A DNA stretch of 64,000 nt from JADJOY01 sp046331705 [NCBI: bacterium]. GTDB lineage: Bacteria > JADJOY01. Below are positions 55,006 through 64,000 of this stretch, piece by piece. The first letter of the stretch is position 1, and each line of letters begins with the position of its first letter. Under the pieces are notes generated by a model that saw only the letters and a program-made list of their open reading frames with translations, was not told the DNA's origin and did no database searches. A program made the translations under genes and the position numbers. The DNA lies in contig JAXLQJ010000036.1 in the NCBI GenBank assembly GCA_046331705.1, positions 16,230 to 80,229 of the forward strand. The letters run 5' to 3'.

Positions 55006-57012
55006 TCACGATGGCTCGGGCGGATCGTTCGAAGGTGCCGGCGGAGGGGCAGGCGGCGTCGCGAGCGCCGCGTGGATCGCGTGCGCGACGGGCTCGTTCA
55101 TCCCCGCGACGCCCGCGAGCTCCTCGATCGACGCCTCGCGAATGCGCGCGACGCTGCCGAACCGCGTCAGCAAGGCCTTGCGGCGCGACGGGCCCACGCC
55201 CGGGATGTCGTCCAGCTCGGATCGAATCCGCTCGCGTCCGCGGACCTTGCGCTGATACGTGATCGCGAACCGATGCGCTTCGTCGCGGATCCGGCCCAGC
55301 AGCAGCAGCCCCGGGTCGTCGTGACGCAGGCTGATCGGGTTCGAGCGGCCGGGTCGAAAGATTCGATCCGGGTCCTTCGCGATCGAGGCCAGCTCCACCC
55401 CCGTGAGGGCGAGCTCCCGAAAAACCCGCACCGCGACGTTCAACTGGCCCTTGCCGCCGTCGACGATCAGCAGGTCGGGATCGGCCGAGCGGTCCCGCGC
55501 GGCGGCGAACCGCCTCGACAGCACCTCGTGCATCGCGCCGTAGTCGTCCGGGATCGTCCGGCTGCGGATCCGGTACCGCCGGTAACCGTCCTTCTCCGGC
55601 ACACCGTCCTCGAAGCGAACGATGGAGCCCACCGAGCCGGTCCCGCCGAGCGTCGACATGTCCGTGCACTCGATGCGTCGCGGCTCCTGAGCGAGGTCGA
55701 GCTTGCGCCGCAGGCCGGCGAGCACCGCACGCCGCTCCGCCGCTGGATCGGTGGCCGCCGTCAGCGCGGCGGCCGCGTTCTGCTCGGCGAGCTCGGCCAA
55801 GCGACGCTTGTCGCCGCGCTCGGGCACGAAGAGCCGCACGCGCCGGCCGCGCCGCTCGCTCCACCATTCCTCGAACGCAGCCGCCGCCGCGACCGTGCGC
55901 GGCACGACCACCTCGTCGGGCAGGTCCTCGAGGCTGCCGTAGCGCCGCGCCAGGAACGCCTCGAGCGGATCCTCGTCCTCCTCCAGCGCGATCGCCAGCG
56001 GATAGGACATCGAGCCGACCAGCACGCCGCCACGCACCGTGAGCACGGCGGCGCACGCCGACAGGCCGTTCGCGGCCACCGCCACGAAATCCTGGTCGAG
56101 CTCGCTGTCTCGAACCACGTGCTGCTTCTCGATCGTCGCTTCGATGGCACGGATGCGATCGCGCACCCGCGCCGCTTCCTCGTAGCGCAACGCGCTGGCG
56201 GCCGCGGCCATTCGCTCTCGCAGCGCGCGAACCACGTCGCGGTTCTGTCCGCGCAGGAAATGCACCGCGCCCTCCACGAGCTTCCCGTATTCGGCCTCCG
56301 ACACCAGCCCGACGCACGGCCCCAGGCATTTGCCGATCTGATAGTCGAGACAGGGCCGCGAGCGATTCGCGAAGTCGCCGTCGCTACAGGTCCGCAGCGG
56401 AAACGTGCGGTGCAGCTCGGCCACGGTCGCGCGCACCGCCTGGGCGGACGAGAACGGGCCGAAGACCAGCGCGTGGGCACGCGACGGCCGCCGCTCGACG
56501 CGGACCTTCGGGAACGGATGACTGAGGTCGAGGCGCAGCGAGGTGTACGTCTTGTCGTCGCGAAGACGGATGTTGTAGCGCGGGCGGTGCTTCTTGATGA
56601 GCGTGTCTTCGAGGATGAGCGCTTCCTTCTCGGTCTCGGTGAGCGTGACCTCGAGGTCGCGGACGCGACCCATCAGGAAGCGCACGTGGTACCGCCCGTC
56701 GCCGCTGTCGCGGGCGAAATAGCTTCGAACACGATCGCGCAGGCTCTTCGCCTTGCCGACGTAGAGCACGCGGCGACGCACGTCGAGCAGGACGTAAACG
56801 CCCGGCCGACGCGGCAACCGCGCCACCTTGTCGAGTAGCTCGGCGGAGAACCCGAACGGGGCGTCGCCGTCCGGCTCCGACGACGTGCCGGGCAGACCAG
56901 CGAGCGCGGCGACCGCCGCGACCTCGGACTCCGCGTCGAGTGGCGAGCGCGCGGGAGCGTCCGCCTCGGGGACTGGGGCGGACGATGGGTCTGCGGGGCT
57001 CGACGCCGTCAT
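55006..57012 (-). CDS. uvrC: Excinuclease ABC subunit C
   Basis: UvrC makes both incisions in nucleotide excision repair. The 668-residue protein has an N-terminal extension of about 55 residues and the GIY-YIG domain (PGVYVLLDVRRRVLYVGKAKSLRDRV, partly quoted). A cysteine cluster (RTCSDGDF, RPCLDYQIGKCLGPCVG), a UVR motif (ALRYEEAARVRDRIRAIE), the RNase H-like domain (DMSTLGGTGSVGS, LLIVDGGKGQ) and a helix-hairpin-helix pair at the C-terminus (DDIPGVGPSRRKALL) follow. It ends in a Pro-rich tail. It lies 39 nt after uvrB in an operon with cysS. Confidence 0.97.
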   Translation of the reverse strand: MTASSPADPSSAPVPEADAPARSPLDAESEVAAVAALAGLPGTSSEPDGDAPFGFSAELLDKVARLPRRPGVYVLLDVRRRVLYVGKAKSLRDRVRSYFARDSGDGRYHVRFLMGRVRDLEVTLTETEKEALILEDTLIKKHRPRYNIRLRDDKTYTSLRLDLSHPFPKVRVERRPSRAHALVFGPFSSAQAVRATVAELHRTFPLRTCSDGDFANRSRPCLDYQIGKCLGPCVGLVSEAEYGKLVEGAVHFLRGQNRDVVRALRERMAAAASALRYEEAARVRDRIRAIEATIEKQHVVRDSELDQDFVAVAANGLSACAAVLTVRGGVLVGSMSYPLAIALEEDEDPLEAFLARRYGSLEDLPDEVVVPRTVAAAAAFEEWWSERRGRRVRLFVPERGDKRRLAELAEQNAAAALTAATDPAAERRAVLAGLRRKLDLAQEPRRIECTDMSTLGGTGSVGSIVRFEDGVPEKDGYRRYRIRSRTIPDDYGAMHEVLSRRFAAARDRSADPDLLIVDGGKGQLNVAVRVFRELALTGVELASIAKDPDRIFRPGRSNPISLRHDDPGLLLLGRIRDEAHRFAITYQRKVRGRERIRSELDDIPGVGPSRRKALLTRFGSVARIREASIEELAGVAGMNEPVAHAIHAALATPPAPPPAPSNDPPEPS

Positions 57013-57051
57013 GACTGCGCCCTGCCGTCGCGATCCGAGCGCGGTAGCGCC

Positions 57052-59192
<2,141 letters not shown>

Positions 59193-59196
<4 letters not shown>

Positions 59197-60701
59197 GGTT
59201 CGCTCGCGGGCTGGGCCTCGACCACGCTCCAGTCGGTCACCCCGCCCGGTCGATCCTCGAGCACGACCCCACGCCGCGCGAGCTCGTCCCGGATGGCGTC
59301 GGCGTCGGCCCAGCGCTTCTCGACGCGAGCCTGCGCGCGAGCACGGATTCGCTCCTCGACCCACTCGGTGCCGAGCCCGAGCCGCAGCGCCCGCCGATCC
59401 CTGTCGCGCTCGAGCCACGCGGGCGGACTCGAGACGAACACGCCGAGAATCTCGCCGAGGCGCGCGAGGTGGGCGCGCCCCTCGCGCGCGGCAACCTGAT
59501 TCGCCTCGCCCTTGGCGCCGCGCGCCTGATCGGCCAGGCGATTGATGAGGCGGACTCCCTCGAACAGCACGCCGATCGCGCGGGCCGTGTTGAAGTCGTC
59601 GTCCATTGCCTCGCGGAACTGGGTCTCCAGCGCATCCCACGACTGGAGCGCCGGCTCCGGATCGCTCCCGGCGTCGGGCTTCGCCTTCGCCCCCTTCGGC
59701 GCCGCACCCCAATCCTCGCGATCGACCCGCGCCATCGTTGCGTAGCCGCGTGCGAGCGCCTTGCGGCTCTCCTCGATGCCGTCGAGAGAGAAGTCGACGG
59801 GGCTTCGATAGTGTTGGCTCAGCAAGAAGAGACGAATGGTCTCCGCATCGTGCAGCGCGAGAAGGTCCCGGATCGTCGAGAAGTTGCCGAGCGACTTCGA
59901 CATCTTCTCCTGGTTCACGCGAATCATGCCGTTGTGCATCCAGACCCGCGCGAACGGCTCACCCGATGCCGCCTCGCTCTGCGCGATCTCGTTCTCGTGG
60001 TGCGGAAAGATCAGGTCGCTGCCGCCACCGTGGATGTCGAACGGCACACCGAGCTGTGTCGCGGCCATCGCCGAGCACTCGATGTGCCAGCCGGGGCGCC
60101 CCGGTCCCCACGGGCTCGGCCACGACGGCTCGCCCGGTTTGACGCTCTTCCACAGCGCGAAATCCTCCGCTGCACGCTTGCGCTCGTCGACGTCGATGCG
60201 CGATCCCGCGCGAACCTGATCGACGTCTTGACCGGACAACCGTCCATAGCTCGGAAACGCGGCCACCGAGAAGAAGACGTCGCCGTCGACGACGTAGGCG
60301 GCACCCCGAGCAACGAGCTCGCCGATCAACGCCTGCATGTCGGCGATGTGATCCGTCGCGCGGGGCTCGACCGTGGGCGGGATGAGCCCCAGGTCCTGCA
60401 TGTCGCGGTTGTACTCGTCGGTGTAGCGCCGGGCGATCTCGTGCCACGCAACGCCGTCGCGCTGCGCCCGCTGGATGATCTTGTCGTCGACGTCCGTGAG
60501 ATTCCGAACCAGGCGAACCTCGTAGCCGAGGTATTGGAGGTAGCGACGAACCACGTCGAACGTCAGCGCGGAACGCGCGTGACCAAGGTGGGCGGAGTCG
60601 TAAACGGTGGGCCCGCACACGTACATCCGCACGTGTCCAGGCTCGATGGGCACGAACTCGTCCTTGGTGCGGCTGAGCGTGCTGTAGATCTTGAGGGTCA
60701 T
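59193..60701 (-). CDS. cysS: Cysteinyl-tRNA synthetase
   Basis: CysS charges tRNA-Cys. The 502-residue protein is a class I synthetase with the zinc ligand Cys in [18 protein letters not shown] (which also holds the HIGH-type motif AHLGH), WHIECSAM, the [20 protein letters not shown] region and KMSKSLGNF. It has a normal DALR-type C-terminus ending in QPASEP. ATG 60701 has GGAG 7 nt upstream and is preferred to ATG 60707. It opens the cysS-uvrB-uvrC operon. Confidence 0.96.
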
Positions 60702-60884
60702 CGGCATTCTCCGCGGGCTCGCATCGCCGAGCGTCCAGGGCGTTCGATGTGCCAGTGCTTACCGCATGTGAGGCGTGCGCGTGGCGAGTACGAGCGCGAC
60801 GACGCCGTGGCGGATCGCGACGACTGCGCTCCGGCCGTCACGCCATTCGATCGAGGATCCGCGACCGGATCGCGCCTGCCGCAA

Positions 60885-60925
60885 CGAAAAGACGGCCGCG
60901 GCGCCTCTCGCTCGCGCCGCGGCCG
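60885..60925 (-). terminator. Intrinsic terminator of carD
   Basis: On the minus strand a perfect 12-bp GC stem (60925-60914 with 60904-60893, 9-nt loop) is followed by TCTTTTCG (60892-60885). It lies 25 nt after the carD stop. The remaining gap up to cysS (60708-60884) shows no gene. Confidence 0.85.
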
Positions 60926-60949
60926 CATCCCCACCCGAGGGACGGCCCG

Positions 60950-61645
60950 TCAGGACTTCTTGGGTTTGCTGGTGCCGCCGTTGCCGTTGCCGCCGTTGCC
61001 ATTCCCGCCGCTGGAAACGCCAGGCTCGGTCTTGGCGCGGTTGCGGCTCGCCTTCGGCTCACCCAGCACGCGGTCGAGGTCCGCGAGCACGTCGGGCTCC
61101 TTCATGCCCTTGGCGATCGCGATCTCCTTGACCAGCAGGTTGCGGGCGGTGTCGAGCATCTTGCGCTCGCCGAACGAGAGGTCCTTCTTCTTGCGCTTCA
61201 GAACGCAGAGATCGCGCAGCACCTCGGCGATCTCGAGCACCGATCCCGTCTTGATCTTCTCGGTGTACTCGCGGTAGCGGCGATTCCAGGTCTGCGTGTC
61301 GATCCGCAGGTCCTGCTCGCGCAAGATCTTGTAGATCTTGACCACCATCTTCTTGTCGATCACGCCACGCAGCCCCACGCTCTCGACGTTGTGCGTCGGG
61401 ATCATGATGGTCATGTCGTTCTCGAGGATCCGGAGCATGTAGAACTTGAGGCGACTTCCGGCGATGTCCTTGGTCTCGATCGACTCGATCACCCCCACGC
61501 CGTGGGCCGGGTAGACGGCCTTGTCCCCGACTCGGAAGGTCTGCTTGCCCTCCGTGGAACGAACAGGCGCGGGCGGCTCGACGCGCGGGGGTGCAGGTGG
61601 CGGGGTGGGGGCGCGGTTCTTCGTCGCTCGGGCGTGTGCTGCCAT
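60950..61645 (-). CDS. CarD/CdnL-family transcription regulator
   Basis: CarD/CdnL proteins bind the RNA polymerase beta subunit and steady open complexes at rRNA and other promoters. The 231-residue protein has a Pro/Ala-rich N-terminal extension (1-33), the RNAP-interaction domain (FRVGDKAVYPAHGVGVIE, ILENDMTIMIPTHN) and the helical DNA-binding part (IYKILREQDLRI, TWNRRYREYTEKIKTGS, DLSFGERKMLDTARNLLVKEI). It ends in a Gly/Asn tail (SSGGNGNGGNGNGG). It lacks the HMGA part of Myxococcus CarD and is closer to CdnL. It has a leader of about 200 nt and its own terminator. Confidence 0.93.
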   Translation of the reverse strand: MAAHARATKNRAPTPPPAPPRVEPPAPVRSTEGKQTFRVGDKAVYPAHGVGVIESIETKDIAGSRLKFYMLRILENDMTIMIPTHNVESVGLRGVIDKKMVVKIYKILREQDLRIDTQTWNRRYREYTEKIKTGSVLEIAEVLRDLCVLKRKKKDLSFGERKMLDTARNLLVKEIAIAKGMKEPDVLADLDRVLGEPKASRNRAKTEPGVSSGGNGNGGNGNGGTSKPKKS

Positions 61646-61848
61646 GGGTTGGGGACGCGGTCCTTTCTAGGGCTGTTCGACTCTCAACGGCGCCGCCGGC
61701 AGCCTGCTCGAGGATCGCAACCGAGAGCGTGCCGTCGTTCGAGCACTACACCGCGGGTGCCCGACGATGCCGGGACGACGGAAGCCTCGTCGCCCTCGAT
61801 GGCGAGATTCGAGGCGGCGTGTGTCGGGTACACGGCCGGCTTGCCTTG

Positions 61849-61878
61849 AGGATACCCAGGATTCCCGGGGCTCGTCAA
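61849..61878 (-). promoter_or_regulatory. Sigma-70 promoter of carD
   Basis: The minus strand reads TTGACG (61878-61873), an 18-nt spacer and TATCCT (61854-61849). Upstream lies an A-rich stretch (complement of TTTTTT at 61882-61887) like an UP element. It predicts a leader of about 200 nt. Confidence 0.55.
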
Positions 61879-62004
61879 CGGTTTTTTCCAAGCGTGAGGG
61901 CAACTTGCGGCGATCGAGGCCTCGCCGACCTCGGCCCGTCGCGCCGCGCGCGACAGCGATGCCGCGTTCGCTCACCGTTCGGGAGACGCCCGACACGCGG
62001 CGCG

Positions 62005-62033
62005 TTGCTTGTGGCCGTCGATTTTGGTATCTC
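62005..62033 (+). promoter_or_regulatory. Candidate promoter of the lipoprotein gene at 62079
   Basis: TTGCTT (62005-62010), a 17-nt spacer and TATCTC (62028-62033) lie 45 nt upstream of the ATG. The match to sigma-70 is moderate. Confidence 0.4.
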
Positions 62034-62078
62034 TTTGCCGTCCGGGCACTTACGCTCACTCGATCGGAGGAGGTCGGC

Positions 62079-63191
62079 ATGCGGCGGAATCACCTTCCTG
62101 TGTGGCTATCGGCGATCGCCGTCGCGCTCTCGGGTTGCTCGAGCCCCTACGTGCACCGCATCGAGCCGGTTCAGACGACCCGCAAGTACCTGACCCAGCA
62201 AGCCCGCCCGCCAATCCCTGCGTTTCGCCAGGTGGCGGTGCTGCCGTTCGCCGACTACAGCGAGATCACGTTTCTCCAGGACCGCGGCTACCCGGGCCAG
62301 TCCGTCGTGGAGGCCGTCGCCGATCAGTTCGTCGCGCACAGCGTCTCGGTGGTGCCGCAAGAGGATGTCGACCGCGCGCTGCTCGCCATGCGCGTGCTGC
62401 CGGACCTCGAGCGGCAGGGCGTGGTGCCCGATGCGCAGGCGCTGATCTACAACGGCCCGCACACGTTCAACCACGAGTTCGAGCACCACGGGGACGACTT
62501 CCGCGCCGCGCTGCGGGACATGGGGTACAGCGAGGAGCTGGCGCTGCCGTTGTCGTCGTCGATCAGCCGCGATCGACACGACGGTGCCGCCGACGCCGGA
62601 GTGACGACCGACGACATGGTACGCGTGACGAACAAGGTGAAGACGCGGAACGTGTACGGGCTCACGGGGGAACAACTCCTGGATCTCGGCCGTCAGCTCG
62701 GCGTCGATGCGATCGTGCGCGGGCGCATCCTCGAATACGGATTGAAGAAGACTCCGACGATCGACCCCGCCTACGGGCTCGGCATCCTGTCCCGGATCGC
62801 GATGGGTCTCGACTGGCTGCTGCTGGACTGGAAGGACGCGGGTGACTACGCGGCGAGCGAGCCGCGCGAGGAAGTGCGGCACGACGTCGATTCGACTCGC
62901 CCGCGCATCGGCGGGAACCCGATGGGCCCGATCGCAACGCTGGTCGGCGGTCCGCCCAATCTCAAGAGCTCAGCGATCGTTCAAGTGCGCGTCTACGTGC
63001 AGGACGCGCGCACCGGCGAGACGCTCTGGAGCAATCGCGCGGAGGTCGAGACGACGCCGTTCTCGATCTTCCACTTCGACGACCAGCACTTGAAGACGCT
63101 CTTCGACGAAGCCACCGAGAAGGCCGTTGGCGAGGTGATGCAGTCGTTCTTCCACGGCCGCGATCGCTGGGGAGAGATGCGCAGCAGCTGA
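62079..63191 (+). CDS. Large lipoprotein of unknown function (CsgG/LpoB-like N-terminal fold)
   Basis: The 370-residue protein has a signal peptide with lipobox AVALSGC (Cys20). The mature part begins with a segment like the CsgG/LpoB/GNA1162 group: RQVAVLPFADYSEITF, then VADQFVAHSVSVVPQEDVDRAL and a closing GVDAIVRGRILEYG and VQVRVYVQDARTGETLWSNRAEV. These proteins sit at the outer membrane and are secretion or cell-wall-synthase helpers. Between the two parts is a long insertion (about residues 115-210) with no recognised motif. GGAGGAGG precedes ATG 62079. The family link is inferred from short motifs only. Confidence 0.72.
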   Translation: MRRNHLPVWLSAIAVALSGCSSPYVHRIEPVQTTRKYLTQQARPPIPAFRQVAVLPFADYSEITFLQDRGYPGQSVVEAVADQFVAHSVSVVPQEDVDRALLAMRVLPDLERQGVVPDAQALIYNGPHTFNHEFEHHGDDFRAALRDMGYSEELALPLSSSISRDRHDGAADAGVTTDDMVRVTNKVKTRNVYGLTGEQLLDLGRQLGVDAIVRGRILEYGLKKTPTIDPAYGLGILSRIAMGLDWLLLDWKDAGDYAASEPREEVRHDVDSTRPRIGGNPMGPIATLVGGPPNLKSSAIVQVRVYVQDARTGETLWSNRAEVETTPFSIFHFDDQHLKTLFDEATEKAVGEVMQSFFHGRDRWGEMRSS

Positions 63192-63207
63192 GTCCGCGAG
63201 CGCCAGG

Positions 63208-63232
63208 CGGGCACGGGCGGCGCCCGTGCCCG
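63208..63232. terminator. Palindromic hairpin between convergent genes
   Basis: CGGGCACGGGCG (63208-63219) and CGCCCGTGCCCG (63221-63232) form a perfect inverted repeat between two converging genes (stops at 63191 and 63270). No T-run follows, so its role as a bidirectional terminator is inferred from place. Confidence 0.5.
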
Positions 63233-63269
63233 AGCTCGAGCCGACGTGGGTACGGCTCTCGCGGGATCG

Positions 63270-63797
63270 TCAGCGCGTGGCGCCGCCACCCGAGACGCGA
63301 ACGGTGTGGACATTCTCGGGAAGCTTCCCGAGATCCCAGATCCACACGCCACTCGGCTTGCCTTCCGCGGTAGCGATCTCGCCGAGATAGCTCGCGCGCA
63401 GCTCGAGGGCCGAACCCGCGCGGATCGCGAAGTCCACGGTCGTGCCAAACCGTGGCAACCCACCGTTCGAATCGCACAGCCCGTGTAGGAAGGCCAGCGT
63501 CGGTGCGACCACCCGACTACGGTACTGCGCGGCAACAGGCATCGCTCGTGAGCCGGGCGCGGACGCGCTCGCGCCGGCGGTGACAGGCGTCAGTCCGCGC
63601 AGCCCCATGGACTCGAGCCGCCTCCGCGCCTCGAACTGCCACTGAAGCTCAGCCGTCGCCCCAGCCTTGTTCGCTACCGCGACGGTCGCAGGCTCGAGGC
63701 AGCGGCCGTCCACCGTCGGCCCCGCCGTGGCCCACACCACGGCGGCGGCGACGACGCCGACGCCTCGAGCCGTCCGGCGGCGCGATCGCTCAGACAT
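63270..63797 (-). CDS. Secreted protein of unknown function
   Basis: The 175-residue protein starts with an Arg-rich n-region and a hydrophobic core (GVGVVAAAVVWATAGP), so it is probably exported. The mature part has alternating strands (TTVDFAIRAGSALELRASYLGEIA, partly quoted; GVWIWDLGKLPENVHTVRVSGG). I recognise no family. ATG 63797 overlaps the stop of the upstream membrane-protein gene by 8 nt (ATGTCTGA), which shows translational coupling; the two probably serve one function. Confidence 0.65.
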   Translation of the reverse strand: MSERSRRRTARGVGVVAAAVVWATAGPTVDGRCLEPATVAVANKAGATAELQWQFEARRRLESMGLRGLTPVTAGASASAPGSRAMPVAAQYRSRVVAPTLAFLHGLCDSNGGLPRFGTTVDFAIRAGSALELRASYLGEIATAEGKPSGVWIWDLGKLPENVHTVRVSGGGATR

Positions 63798-64000
63798 CCA
63801 GGAATCTCGGCAACGCATCCAGCACGTAGCCCACGAATCCCGAGCGGGTCAGCACGACGACGAGCTGCAACGCGACGATCGCGAAGCTCGCGTTCGACAC
63901 GACCGCGGCCCAGGTCCAGACGTCGTCGGCTCGGCGTCGCAGCGCGGCGCTGCCGAGCACCAACGCGACGAGCGCAGGGACGAGTCCCGCGACGAGCAGG
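63790..64000 (-). CDS. Membrane protein (partial, N-terminus outside window)
   Basis: The minus-strand frame is open from the right edge to the stop at 63790, about 69 residues. It contains two hydrophobic segments, LLVAGLVPALVALVLG and SFAIVALQLVVVLT, joined by a basic loop (RRRADDVW). It ends YVLDALPRFLDV. The family cannot be told from this fragment. It overlaps the next gene by 8 nt. Confidence 0.6.
   Translation of the reverse strand, partial: LLVAGLVPALVALVLGSAALRRRADDVWTWAAVVSNASFAIVALQLVVVLTRSGFVGYVLDALPRFLDV

Larger units (their letters stand above)
61646..62078. other. 433-nt divergent intergenic region between carD and a lipoprotein gene
   Basis: No gene is seen. It carries the carD leader (61646-61840), a minus-strand promoter (61849-61878) with an A-rich stretch upstream, and a plus-strand promoter-like sequence (62005-62033). 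The two promoters are about 130 bp apart and back to back. Confidence 0.5.

Overview
The window is about 64 kb of very GC-rich bacterial DNA. It is densely coded, with long runs of genes overlapping by 4 nt (ATGA or GTGA), and nearly every gene is chromosomal housekeeping. I see no insertion sequence, integrase, phage gene or CRISPR array. Gene content and order point to a deltaproteobacterial (Myxococcota- or Binatota-like) lineage: a CarD/CdnL regulator, DUF4388 (PatA-type) regulators, GH57 plus DUF4912, a Hanks-type receptor kinase, an NtrC pair, and obg-proB-proA-rsfS-rlmH and murA-his clusters. This placement is inferred from gene content, not from a phylogeny.

Left part (1-15.5 kb, mostly minus strand). 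A partial exonuclease-helicase leaves the left edge. Then come an OmpA-type lipoprotein with a DUF4398 lipoprotein, comF, a LapA-LapB-like fusion, rlmH, rsfS, proA, proB and obg (overlapping from obg to the lapA/B gene), and rplU-rpmA with a recognisable promoter and terminator. Beyond these lie a receiver-DUF4388 regulator, a GH57 branching enzyme with its DUF4912 partner, and a methyltransferase/acyltransferase pair.

Middle (15.6-35.2 kb). Plus-strand envelope and lipid genes (lipoprotein, PBP4-type peptidase, SDR, alkyl-DHAP synthase-like flavoenzyme, outer-membrane barrel, frameshifted membrane protein) meet a minus-strand receptor Ser/Thr kinase that overlaps a cupredoxin gene. A redoxin, mazG, a histidine kinase/NtrC pair and an orphan receiver preceded by a sigma-54-like promoter follow. 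ATP sulfurylase, a multidomain MshEN/HD-GYP-like/receiver/DUF4388 protein and a GT2 glycosyltransferase complete this part.

Right part (35.3-64 kb). The block rpmE/prfA-prmC-murA, a TPR-ABC transporter set and hisD-C-B-H-A-F-I (no hisG or hisE) leads into the macromolecular synthesis genes rpsU-dnaG-rpoD, a CAT-anticodon tRNA (probably Ile2), a C4 zinc-ribbon protein and the RNase P RNA. Then come NUDIX, MaoC, the cysS-uvrB-uvrC operon, carD, a large lipoprotein and an edge operon.

Points for a second look: bL31 and RF1 share one uninterrupted frame; prmC is broken by two compensating frameshifts; a membrane-protein gene is split by one frameshift. All three can be repaired by single-base changes in short G or C runs, so consensus errors must be excluded before they are treated as biology. 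The best candidates for unusual biology are the receptor-kinase/cupredoxin pair, the MshEN/HD-GYP-like/receiver/DUF4388 protein, the LapA-LapB fusion, and the sigma-54-like promoter with an inverted repeat beside an NtrC-type activator.
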